Positions 1 through 11,171 of a stretch of DNA of 64,000 nucleotides are shown here, one piece after another. Location: contig JAKSXM010000077.1 in NCBI GenBank assembly GCA_022575985.1, positions 1-64,000 on the forward strand. The letters are read 5' to 3'. The stretch is from Anagrus nilaparvatae. Lineage: Eukaryota > Arthropoda > Insecta > Hymenoptera > Mymaridae. Each line of letters starts with the position of its first letter. Position 1 is the first letter of the stretch. The notes under the pieces are model-generated. The model saw only the letters and a list, made by a program, of their open reading frames with translations. It was not told where the DNA came from and ran no database searches. Both the position numbers and the translations under genes were made by a program.

Positions 1-569
1 CAAAAAAAGGTATGTATTTAATAAAATATATCTTATATTATGATTTTTTCAGTGTTAGTTGGGGATAGGGAGGAAAAGAAAAGCGTTCTTAGAAAAATTT
101 AGTTTACAATTTGTAATTATTATCAGTCAAAAATATTTCTCGTCAGCTGTCTCAAAGCACGTAATCACCTGCCGCTCCGAGACTGTAAAAGACGTATTTT
201 CTCGCTATTGAAGACGAAAAATCTTACAAGACTTTATTGTCTAGAAAAGGAAAATGAATGCCGTAAATCAGCTTCAACTTGGATGGTTATTTACGTGTGT
301 TTCGAGTCTGAGTAATGCATCACTAACAAAAACATGATACAATTTTTTTACTTATAAAAGTATAGCAACTTTTTCAGCGTAGAAAAATTTAATATCTAAA
401 TTATAAGAACTTGTAACTGCTACTTTATACAAAGACACACATGCGCGCACAAATACACATACAATGGAATATTCGTAAGTTCAAAAAATAATAACTGACA
501 ATTATCTAACCTGTACCTTTAAATTCTTTTAAACTATTAATTTCAAAAATATTTTAAAAATAATAATAC

Positions 570-1047
570 CTGCATTTTTGATAATGATGATAAGCTGTAA
601 AGATTGAAGAAAAATGAAATTTGAATGTTAATTTTAATGGACAGCTTCCTTGTAATGCTTCTAGAAGTTGTGCGAAATAGCGATGTACCTATAAAAAATA
701 TTAAAAAACAATAATGCTTAAAATCAATAATACTAAAATTAATATAATACAAAAATCAATTATATTTATAATCTATTTTAGCAGAAAATTAATGATTTAC
801 AAAATTTTATTGATAACTCTAATAAGACAGAAATGTTGTATAGATGATAATTTTTCTTTTTTAGATTAACACGACAATAATTGCTTTTCTTTAAGCTTCT
901 TCATTTCACTTTTTTTTTAATTTAGTGATTTAAATTATCCTGGTTATACTTATAACTTTTATTTAATTATTGAATTTTAATATTAAAGAGCTTTAGTATA
1001 CAAATGCTAAAAAAAATAATTATAATTACACAAATCAAAAAAATACC
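570..1047 (-). other. Mirror copy of the protease gene 5' exons on the left arm
   Basis: Minus-strand counterpart of the two 5' exons described at about 7860-7942 and 8301-8419. Donor and acceptor sites are kept: the exon equivalent to 8301-8419 lies at 688-570, and the leader exon ends at 1047. If the duplicated segment extends left of the window, a second, divergently oriented copy of the gene could follow. Within the window only the start of the gene is present. Confidence 0.6.
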
Positions 1048-2021
1048 TGGATGTTTTGCTTTATTGTTTTTAACACGCGTACTCGAGCGCTCCTCGAATT
1101 TTGTTTGTTTATAAAAATAAAGAGGGGAGAGGTGAGAATACAGGCCGACTCACTGCGCGAGTTTACAATACAAAAAAAATAATGAAAGGGATGCATAAAA
1201 ACAGGGGTCTCACGGTATTAAAAATTTGTTTTAATTAATTTATGATAAAAGAATAATATTTAAATAATATTTGGGTATGTTGATATAAAATTAAAAATTG
1301 TGATTTTTTTTATTGTTTTAAATATTTTTTTATTAAATTGTTCAATTCGTTAAAGCTTTTTTTTTCGTCTGGAAATTTTTGATAACTGGGAAAGCTCTTT
1401 GTTTACAGATTCTTTAATTTTTAGAGTTAGAAAATAACCTTGAGTTTTAATTTATATATAACATAAAATTTACAGTAAAAATAATTATTAATTTACAATT
1501 ATTACTTGTCCTTTATCCTTAAAAAGGCCTTATTTTGTTGAAAGGTTGAAGACAAAATAATGACACTAAAAAAAATATTAAAATGATATTTAAAATACAA
1601 AGAAAAAAAAATGCAACAATAGAAAAAATATAATAAAAAAATTTATATTCCTGAAAACTGTTCATTTTGCTTGAAAATCTATTTAACCATCAGTTTTACA
1701 ACCAAAAAAATATAAAAAGGATATTTAAAATCAAACGTAAAAAAAAATAGGTATTCCATAATCACACAAAAATAAAGATTGTAAGCTAAATTTTTTTTTT
1801 AGAAAATTTTAATTGGAGGAAGTTCTATGACATAAGGGTTACCTCTCTAGCGTATATTTGAAACTAAAATTTAGATTAAAGACGTGTAAAAAAAAACTTG
1901 TGCAATTTTTTCAACATAAAATTTAGAAAATTTCTAAATTTTAAAAACTATTAAAAGCTGGCTATAAATATAATTTTACTAAAAGTTAGGATCAAAAATT
2001 TGTTTTTAATTATTACTTGCG

Positions 2022-2881
2022 ACCACCAGATTTGGTCTAGTAGGTTTTCGGATCGTTGATCACGCCAACGATTTAGGATTCTTTCTTAAAGAGTTTGTGC
2101 TTAAAATTGTAGAAAATGGTACATTATTTACAGTTCTGGTCCAGAAAAGTAAAAGATGGCCATTAATTTTCAAGTTTTTGAAGGAACACCCATCCTATAA
2201 ACAAGTTCTATTTTAAAAATGTGGTAATTTTATTATATACTCGTACTTTGAGTGTCCAGATATGAGTTTTTTTGGTCTCTGATCAAGAATTTTTGTGATT
2301 TTTTAAGAAAAAATTCATATTTCACCCTCAGATTAGCTAAAACTATCCCCAATAGGGGGCATTTGTGCTATTTTCCAGATTTGGTCCATACAGGTTTCTT
2401 GGGTTGCTGAAAAAGAATTACGTGGGTATTTTCATAAAAAATTAATATTTTACCCTTCAATTACCGTAAAAAACTGTCAGTACAAAGATGTCTTTGCAAC
2501 TTTGAAAAATTAATATTTAACTTTTAAATTAACTAATAAATAAATATTTATACTGAAAGTAAAAATGAAAATTTTCACAACACTAAAATTGAAATTGAAA
2601 TTACGAACAAATGCAGCCTTATTAAGGAGTAATTTTTGATAATTCATTAATAAAATATTAATTTTTCATAAAAGTATTCACGTAATTTCTGATCAGCGAT
2701 CCGAAAAACCTATATGTGCCTAATCTCGACGCTCAAAGTGCGAAAGTAGCACAAATACCCTATTTTGGGTGTAGTTTTTTGATAATTTGAGGTAGAGTGC
2801 CAATTTCATTACGAAATGAATCCAAATTTCGTGATCATCGACTCATAAAGCCTACATACATACAAGACCAAATCTGGTGGT
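2022..2881. mobile_element. MITE-like element in the left arm (terminal motif CCACCAGATTTGG)
   Basis: The stretch is bounded by inverted CCACCAGATTTGGTCT and its complement, with a subterminal motif like TTCGGATCGTTGATCA on both sides. The interior is AT-rich and non-coding. Related sequences carrying 'GTCGCTGATCA' and the same interior phrases lie at about 9800-10220, 12860-13150 and 55968-56120, so this is a dispersed family. Confidence 0.7.
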
Positions 2882-3579
2882 TACCATAGTAACAATAGAA
2901 CCCCACTCCGTATTTTGACTATAGTTATACTTGTATTTTTTAAGTGCGATATTTACGCCTTTTGGATGTGATAGCTCAAAAATTAGCCATTTATGGGAAT
3001 TTCGCTTGTGAAGAATATTCCTCAGAATGGCATTAGGAATATTATATTTAATTTTTTGCTAATTTGACCGGGACCCCAATTTCCATAAGATTTGTGTTGG
3101 ATCCTTTTATGTTATAAAAATTTTATAAGCAAATGATTTTAATATAAATTTGAGTTTTAAATATATTCTGTTATAAAGGTCATACCTGCCCTGTTTTTTC
3201 TGAGTCATGAAGCTGACTCCCTTAAAATTTTCTTTTGTAAAAAAATTAAACATAATTATACAATCAAAATTTTTTTTTTATTATAATACTTGTTTTTTTG
3301 TTGGAGCTTGAATATATCTTTTTCATATTTTTTTAGTATTAAACTTTTATTAAAAATTGATTTTCAATTTATAAAACTATTTTACGGTCAGTGGTTAATC
3401 TAAAGTATTTTAGTCACCTTTCTATTCTAACGATTTTTGAATAAAAGAGATATAACTTTGCGTAATTTTTTACCAGATAATAATAAGAAGTTAAAAAAGT
3501 AGAAAGTCTTGAATTCTACTATTTAAAAAAATAACATTCAATATAGTATGTTTTTATTGAAATTATAAATATATATATG

Positions 3580-5412
3580 GGTGGTTCCAGTACTTTTCGT
3601 ACAGATTAGGGCGCACTCATGTCACTGATTGAGCTCAAATTTTAGGGAATAGTTTGGGGTTACAAAAAAGTCACTCAGCCAAAATTTTAGCCCTCTAGCA
3701 CCTCATGGGGCCAAAATATGGCCGTTTAAGGGTCCAAAAACAGCCTAATTTAGCCCTTTTTTTAAATTACGCCATTCCATTAAATTTACTTCAAATTTCA
3801 TCTTACTAGTCGCATTTTAACCGCTAAAGAGTCTACATTTTGTAAAAAAATTTTTAGCCAATTCCATGGAGTCAACTTTTTTTGGCATTGATAAACGTAA
3901 AATGAATTTTATTAAAAAAGCTGATTTTCAAAATAATACCGTGGCTTAAGATCAACTCCAAAATACTTCTGGTTGGTTGCAATTTTTTCGTCTACTCAAG
4001 ACCTTTCAAATGCAACCTTAAAATTTAAAATCGGTGGATTTAAACCGGAGATATTTTGATTTTAGTGGCGGCTGTTTTTGAAAAATGCGTTTTTTTGACA
4101 TTTTTCGCCACCTGGCATTTTTTTCTAAGTGCTTTAAAATGTCTGAAACTTTCAGGAAAATAAGTTCAATATATGTACTACAAATTTCATAAAAAATTTC
4201 TTTGCTTATTTGCCTTTAAAGCCCTTTTTTGACTCATCCAAATTCAACCTTTCCATTTTCCGGAATTTTCCATTTTCCGGCTTTTCCTGTAATCTAATGA
4301 AAATTCTGACTCGATTTTTGGATTCCTCGGGAAATTTTACTATAGACCCTCTTTTTTAAGTAATTTTGAACATCTCTGTGATGCTGTATAAAAAAAAGAA
4401 AAAAGAATTTGCATAAAAATAAAAATAAAATTGAAATTGATAAAATTAAAATTTTTTTTGTTTGTCAATTTTGTAAATTTAAATTTATTTTTATTTAATT
4501 TTTATAAATTTAAATTTACAAAATTGACAAACAAAAAAAATTTTAATTTTATCAATTTCAATTTTATTTTTATTTTTATGCAAATTCTTTTTTCTTTTTT
4601 TTATACAGCATCACAGAGATGTTCAAAATTACTTAAAAAAGAGGGTCTATAGTAAAATTTCCCGAGGAATCCAAAAATCGAGTCAGAATTTTCATTAGAT
4701 TACAGGAAAAGCCGGAAAATGGAAAATTCCGGAAAATGGAAAGGTTGAATTTGGATGAGTCAAAAAAGGGCTTTAAAGGCAAATAAGCAAAGAAATTTTT
4801 TATGAAATTTGTAGTACATATATTGAACTTATTTTCCTGAAAGTTTCAGACATTTTAAAGCACTTAGAAAAAAATGCCAGGTGGCGAAAAATGTCAAAAA
4901 AACGCATTTTTCAAAAACAGCCGCCACTAAAATCAAAATATCTCCGGTTTAAATCCACCGATTTTAAATTTTAAGGTTGCATTTGAAAGGTCTTGAGTAG
5001 ACGAAAAAATTGCAACCAACCAGAAGTATTTTGGAGTTGATCTTAAGCCACGGTATTATTTTGAAAATCAGCTTTTTTAATAAAATTCATTTTACGTTTA
5101 TCAATGCCAAAAAAAGTTGACTCCATGGAATTGGCTAAAAATTTTTTTACAAAATGTAGACTCTTTAGCGGTTAAAATGCGACTAGTAAGATGAAATTTG
5201 AAGTAAATTTAATGGAATGGCGTAATTTAAAAAAAGGGCTAAATTAGGCTGTTTTTGGACCCTTAAACGGCCATATTTTGGCCCCATGAGGTGCTAGAGG
5301 GCTAAAATTTTGGCTGAGTGACTTTTTTGTAACCCCAAACTATTCCCTAAAATTTGAGCTCAATCAGTGACATGAGTGCGCCCTAATCTGTACGAAAAGT
5401 ACTGGAACCACC
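3580..5412. mobile_element. Foldback transposable element at the centre of palindrome 1
   Basis: The element begins GGTGGTTCCAGTACTTTTCG and ends with the reverse complement, with inverted arms meeting at the 17-bp spacer. It is delimited by a diverged second copy at 14424-15226, which shares the ends and the interior but not the flanks. It encodes no convincing protein. The open frame at the centre (4431-4652) is a by-product of low-complexity AT sequence. Non-autonomous foldback or MITE-like elements look like this. Target-site duplication cannot be read because the flanks are themselves palindromic. Confidence 0.8.
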
Positions 5413-6109
5413 CATATATATATTTATAATTTCAATAAAAACATACTATATTGAATGTTATTTTTTTAAATAGTAGAATTCAAGACTTTCTACTTTTTTA
5501 ACTTCTTATTATTATCTGGTAAAAAATTACGCAAAGTTATATCTCTTTTATTCAAAAATCGTTAGAATAGAAAGGTGACTAAAATACTTTAGATTAACCA
5601 CTGACCGTAAAATAGTTTTATAAATTGAAAATCAATTTTTAATAAAAGTTTAATACTAAAAAAATATGAAAAAGATATATTCAAGCTCCAACAAAAAAAC
5701 AAGTATTATAATAAAAAAAAAATTTTGATTGTATAATTATGTTTAATTTTTTTACAAAAGAAAATTTTAAGGGAGTCAGCTTCATGACTCAGAAAAAACA
5801 GGGCAGGTATGACCTTTATAACAGAATATATTTAAAACTCAAATTTATATTAAAATCATTTGCTTATAAAATTTTTATAACATAAAAGGATCCAACACAA
5901 ATCTTATGGAAATTGGGTCCCGGTCAAATTAGCAAAAAATTAAATATAATATTCCTAATGCCATTCTGAGGAATATTCTTCACAAGCGAAATTCCCATAA
6001 ATGGCTAATTTTTGAGCTATCACATCCAAAAGGCGTAAATATCGCACTTAAAAAATACAAGTATAACTATAGTCAAAATACGGAGTGGGGTTCTATTGTT
6101 ACTATGGTA

Positions 6110-6969
6110 ACCACCAGATTTGGTCTTGTATGTATGTAGGCTTTATGAGTCGATGATCACGAAATTTGGATTCATTTCGTAATGAAATTGGCACTCTACC
6201 TCAAATTATCAAAAAACTACACCCAAAATAGGGTATTTGTGCTACTTTCGCACTTTGAGCGTCGAGATTAGGCACATATAGGTTTTTCGGATCGCTGATC
6301 AGAAATTACGTGAATACTTTTATGAAAAATTAATATTTTATTAATGAATTATCAAAAATTACTCCTTAATAAGGCTGCATTTGTTCGTAATTTCAATTTC
6401 AATTTTAGTGTTGTGAAAATTTTCATTTTTACTTTCAGTATAAATATTTATTTATTAGTTAATTTAAAAGTTAAATATTAATTTTTCAAAGTTGCAAAGA
6501 CATCTTTGTACTGACAGTTTTTTACGGTAATTGAAGGGTAAAATATTAATTTTTTATGAAAATACCCACGTAATTCTTTTTCAGCAACCCAAGAAACCTG
6601 TATGGACCAAATCTGGAAAATAGCACAAATGCCCCCTATTGGGGATAGTTTTAGCTAATCTGAGGGTGAAATATGAATTTTTTCTTAAAAAATCACAAAA
6701 ATTCTTGATCAGAGACCAAAAAAACTCATATCTGGACACTCAAAGTACGAGTATATAATAAAATTACCACATTTTTAAAATAGAACTTGTTTATAGGATG
6801 GGTGTTCCTTCAAAAACTTGAAAATTAATGGCCATCTTTTACTTTTCTGGACCAGAACTGTAAATAATGTACCATTTTCTACAATTTTAAGCACAAACTC
6901 TTTAAGAAAGAATCCTAAATCGTTGGCGTGATCAACGATCCGAAAACCTACTAGACCAAATCTGGTGGT
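6110..6969. mobile_element. Mirror copy of the CCACCAGATTTGG MITE in the right arm
   Basis: This is the palindromic counterpart of the element at 2022-2881. It arose by the arm duplication and not by a separate insertion, since the surrounding sequence is mirrored as well. Confidence 0.75.
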
Positions 6970-7799
6970 CGCAAGTAATAATTAAAAACAAATTTTTGAT
7001 CCTAACTTTTAGTAAAATTATATTTATAGCCAGCTTTTAATAGTTTTTAAAATTTAGAAATTTTCTAAATTTTATGTTGAAAAAATTGCACAAGTTTTTT
7101 TTTACACGTCTTTAATCTAAATTTTAGTTTCAAATATACGCTAGAGAGGTAACCCTTATGTCATAGAACTTCCTCCAATTAAAATTTTCTAAAAAAAAAA
7201 ATTTAGCTTACAATCTTTATTTTTGTGTGATTATGGAATACCTATTTTTTTTTACGTTTGATTTTAAATATCCTTTTTATATTTTTTTGGTTGTAAAACT
7301 GATGGTTAAATAGATTTTCAAGCAAAATGAACAGTTTTCAGGAATATAAATTTTTTTATTATATTTTTTCTATTGTTGCATTTTTTTTCTTTGTATTTTA
7401 AATATCATTTTAATATTTTTTTAGTGTCATTATTTTGTCTTCAACCTTTCAACAAAATAAGGCCTTTTTAAGGATAAAGGACAAGTAATAATTGTAAATT
7501 AATAATTATTTTTACTGTAAATTTTATGTTATATATAAATTAAAACTCAAGGTTATTTTCTAACTCTAAAAATTAAAGAATCTGTAAACAAAGAGCTTTC
7601 CCAGTTATCAAAAATTTCCAGACGAAAAAAAAAGCTTTAACGAATTGAACAATTTAATAAAAAATATTTAAAACAATAAAAAAAATCACAATTTTTAATT
7701 TTATATCAACATACCCAAATATTATTTAAATATTATTCTTTTATCATAAATTAATTAAAACAAATTTTTAATACCGTGAGACCCCTGTTTTTATGCATC

Positions 7800-7942
7800 C
7801 CTTTCATTATTTTTTTTGTATTGTAAACTCGCGCAGTGAGTCGGCCTGTATTCTCACCTCTCCCCTCTTTATTTTTATAAACAAACAAAATTCGAGGAGC
7901 GCTCGAGTACGCGTGTTAAAAACAATAAAGCAAAACATCCAG
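7800..7942 (+). promoter_or_regulatory. Putative promoter and 5' leader exon of the protease gene
   Basis: A small GC-richer patch (GCGCAGTGAGTCGGCCTG, about 7830-7850) is followed by a TATA-like TTTATAAAC near 7877 and by CATCCAG|GTATTT, a good splice donor at 7943. The next exon has its acceptor at 8300. The transcription start is not determined; the leader exon is inferred from the splice signals only. The same arrangement is mirrored in the left arm. Confidence 0.4.
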
Positions 7943-8300
7943 GTATTTTTTTGATTTGTGTAATTATAATTATTTTTTTTAGCATTTGTATACTAAAGCT
8001 CTTTAATATTAAAATTCAATAATTAAATAAAAGTTATAAGTATAACCAGGATAATTTAAATCACTAAATTAAAAAAAAAGTGAAATGAAGAAGCTTAAAG
8101 AAAAGCAATTATTGTCGTGTTAATCTAAAAAAGAAAAATTATCATCTATACAACATTTCTGTCTTATTAGAGTTATCAATAAAATTTTGTAAATCATTAA
8201 TTTTCTGCTAAAATAGATTATAAATATAATTGATTTTTGTATTATATTAATTTTAGTATTATTGATTTTAAGCATTATTGTTTTTTAATATTTTTTATAG

Positions 8301-8419
8301 GTACATCGCTATTTCGCACAACTTCTAGAAGCATTACAAGGAAGCTGTCCATTAAAATTAACATTCAAATTTCATTTTTCTTCAATCTTTACAGCTTATC
8401 ATCATTATCAAAAATGCAG
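8301..8419 (+). other. First coding exon of the protease gene (mostly 5' UTR)
   Basis: Acceptor TTTTTTATAG at 8300 and donor GTATTA at 8420. Only the last six bases code (AAAATGCAG context). The alternative long reading across this exon in another frame stops soon after joining the next exon, so ATG at 8414 is chosen. Confidence 0.6.
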
Positions 8420-11127
8420 GTATTATTATTTTTAAAATATTTTTGAAATTAATAGTTTAAAAGAATTTAAAGGTACAGGTTAGATAATTGTCAGTTATTA
8501 TTTTTTGAACTTACGAATATTCCATTGTATGTGTATTTGTGCGCGCATGTGTGTCTTTGTATAAGTAGCAGTTACAAGTTCTTATAATTTAGATATTAAA
8601 TTTTTCTACGCTGAAAAAGTTGCTATACTTTTATAAGTAAAAAAATTGTATCATGTTTTTGTTAGTGATGCATTACTCAGACTCGAAACACACGTAAATA
8701 ACCATCCAAGTTGAAGCAGCTGATTTACGGCATTCATTTTCCTTTTCTAGACAATAAAGTCTTGTAAGATTTTTCGTCTTCAATAGCGAGAAAATACGTC
8801 TTTTACAGTCTCGGAGCGGCAGGTGATTACGTGCTTTGAGACAGCTGACGAGAAATATTTTTGACTGATAATAATTACAAATTGTAAACTAAATTTTTCT
8901 AAGAACGCTTTTCTTTTCCTCCCTATCCCCAACTAACACTGAAAAAATCATAATATAAGATATATTTTATTAAATACATACCTTTTTTTGAAATTACCTA
9001 CTGGAAAATTTGATCTGCTATTTTTTTATGACAAACCGCCATTTTTAAATTTTAATTCAAAATATGTATTTCGCAGTATTTTCAGAAATTGAATTAAATT
9101 TCAATAATTTAGTTTGATAAAAACCCTTTTTATCATATTTGTTTACAGTTCATGTAGAAATATAATTAAAGATATATAATAATAACATTAAATGTTCAAA
9201 TGATGATTTACACATTATTAATTCAACGGTAAATTTGTATTTTTATGCAAAAATTAAAAAAATAAATTTTTTAACTCTCATTGAATGTTTATTAAAGTTT
9301 CATCGATATTAGATATATGTGTAATATATATATATATATAATAGTTATTCGTACACCAATTTAATTTTTGATCTTTTCCTTTTTTTTACATATCTGACTT
9401 TCTCCACGTTATTTTTTAAATTTTAAAGTAAAAAAGAAGTTTATAATTAATAATTTTTATTAATGTTTCTGAAAAAAAAAATTAAAGTCAAAAGATCTGT
9501 ACAGTATATTTAGTAGGCGTGTTCATGTAAGCACGGATGTAACTATATGGCCTTTTCCACATAAATTTAACATCCAATACAAAAAAGTTAAAAATTTAAG
9601 ATTTTAATTTCATTCTTGTTATTTTTTTGAGAAAAAATCAAATTTTATAGGTGTAATATAGTAGGATTCTTAGCTAATATTTATTTTGAGTATATGCAAA
9701 AAAATTTTTTTTTTTTTGAAGCTTACAATTATATCCAAAATTTATACATTAAAAATATATAGATGACTATAAATATACAAAATTACAATGGAAAAATCTA
9801 CTTTACACCTGACCTAGAGCCAAATTTCGTATTTTATCCTTAATAGATCGATCGAATTTACCAGCCGAGATTTATATTTTTTGGGGTCGCTGATCACTAA
9901 AATGATATCGGTTTTCACCCTAACTCATGTTTTTTCATTTCAATGAAATAGCACAATTCTCGGTTAAAATAGGTATCATTTTTGTATTCAACGAACTAAA
10001 TAAGGAAAACAACGTTTCATAAAAATTTTCAATAACCACGATAAATATATTTTTGCCCGAATTTCTATTGAGGGCAACTAGACCGCATGTTTTGTAATAA
10101 ACGAAATCATACAAGTGTTCAGAGACCCAAAAAAAATAATAAATACCTGTTGGCGAATTCCGTATCGACCTGTTGATTAGAAAATTTTTCTATGAAGTTT
10201 GGCTGTGCATTGGGTCTAAAATGCATTTTTTAATTATTATTGTGCATTTTTGTAGTTATAGTTTATCGATAGATTTTTGCAACATAACAATTTTTTGGTA
10301 AATCGAAAGAAAAAAAGTAACATATGTTGTAGATTTAACAGAAATCTCACCTAAAAATTGCAGAGAAACGTTTTAAAATCACAATAAAATAAAAAAAAAT
10401 ATTAAGTACATATTAGTATATTAGTAACTTATTTTTTTTATATCTATTGTTTCATAATTTTTAATTTTTGACAATTTTACTTTTAAATTATTCAATTCAA
10501 AGCAATAAAATAAATATAATTCTATTTAATAATTTTTTATACTTTTTAGCAAAATTTAAAATAAATTTTTAAAAAAATTTTAAATTTTATTATTACTTTA
10601 AATACCAAAAAATCAAATAATAAGAAGCTACTTCGATTAGATTTTAAAGTAAGTAAATTACCTAAATAAAAATCATCGAAATTAATAATTAATAGTTGAT
10701 TAAATTTATGATTATTTTTATGTATTGATCTGCAATAAGCATAATTTTTAAACGAATCAAATTACAAATTATTTTGAACTGAAATTTGGTAAACAAAAAT
10801 GGCAGAACGTTGCTTATGAACAACCAGATTTTGTAACTCAAATTAGTTAACAAATCTTAACAAGGCAGAAAATAATTAATTTTTTTTTTTCATTCTGCAC
10901 TTTTACTCAAGAGCTTATAAAATTTGGTCTTTTCTAGCTCAATTTTGTTTGACCTAGTTTCATTTTTGTAACAATAGGAACGTTTCTGTTTATAATTTTT
11001 AGTTTGCATGGTAACGTTACAGAAATCTAGATACCTTTTGCCTAGGTACATTGCCTTAGGCAGCTAAAAAATTTTTATCTAAAAATTTAGCTTAAGAAAA
11101 TTAAAAAAAAAAAAAGTAAAAACTTTT

Positions 11128-11171
<44 letters not shown>

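Larger units (their letters stand above)
1..8990. repeat. Giant palindrome 1, 4.49-kb arms with 17-bp spacer
   Basis: Arm 1-4487 is the reverse complement of 4505-8990; the spacer 4488-4504 is only 17 bp. Position sums of paired landmarks drift between 8989 and 8992, so the arms differ by a handful of small indels: for example an extra CAG at about 8717, one base near 425 and one base near 3070. I saw few other differences, so arm identity is well above 99%. The left arm reaches the window edge and may continue outside it; the right arm ends between 8990 and unique sequence. The arms carry ordinary flanking DNA and the 5' end of the protease gene, so this is an inverted duplication and not just one transposon. 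Confidence 0.97.

Noticed and set aside
543..752. Open frames of 69 codons mirrored at 543-752 and 8237-8446
   Set aside because: Only the last two codons (Met-Gln) on the right side are used by the protease gene; the rest is intron and 5' UTR read in frame by chance.
4431..4652. 73-codon open frame at the palindrome centre
   Set aside because: It runs through both arms of the foldback element, is almost all Phe/Leu/Asn/Lys from AT-rich sequence, and reads its own complement.
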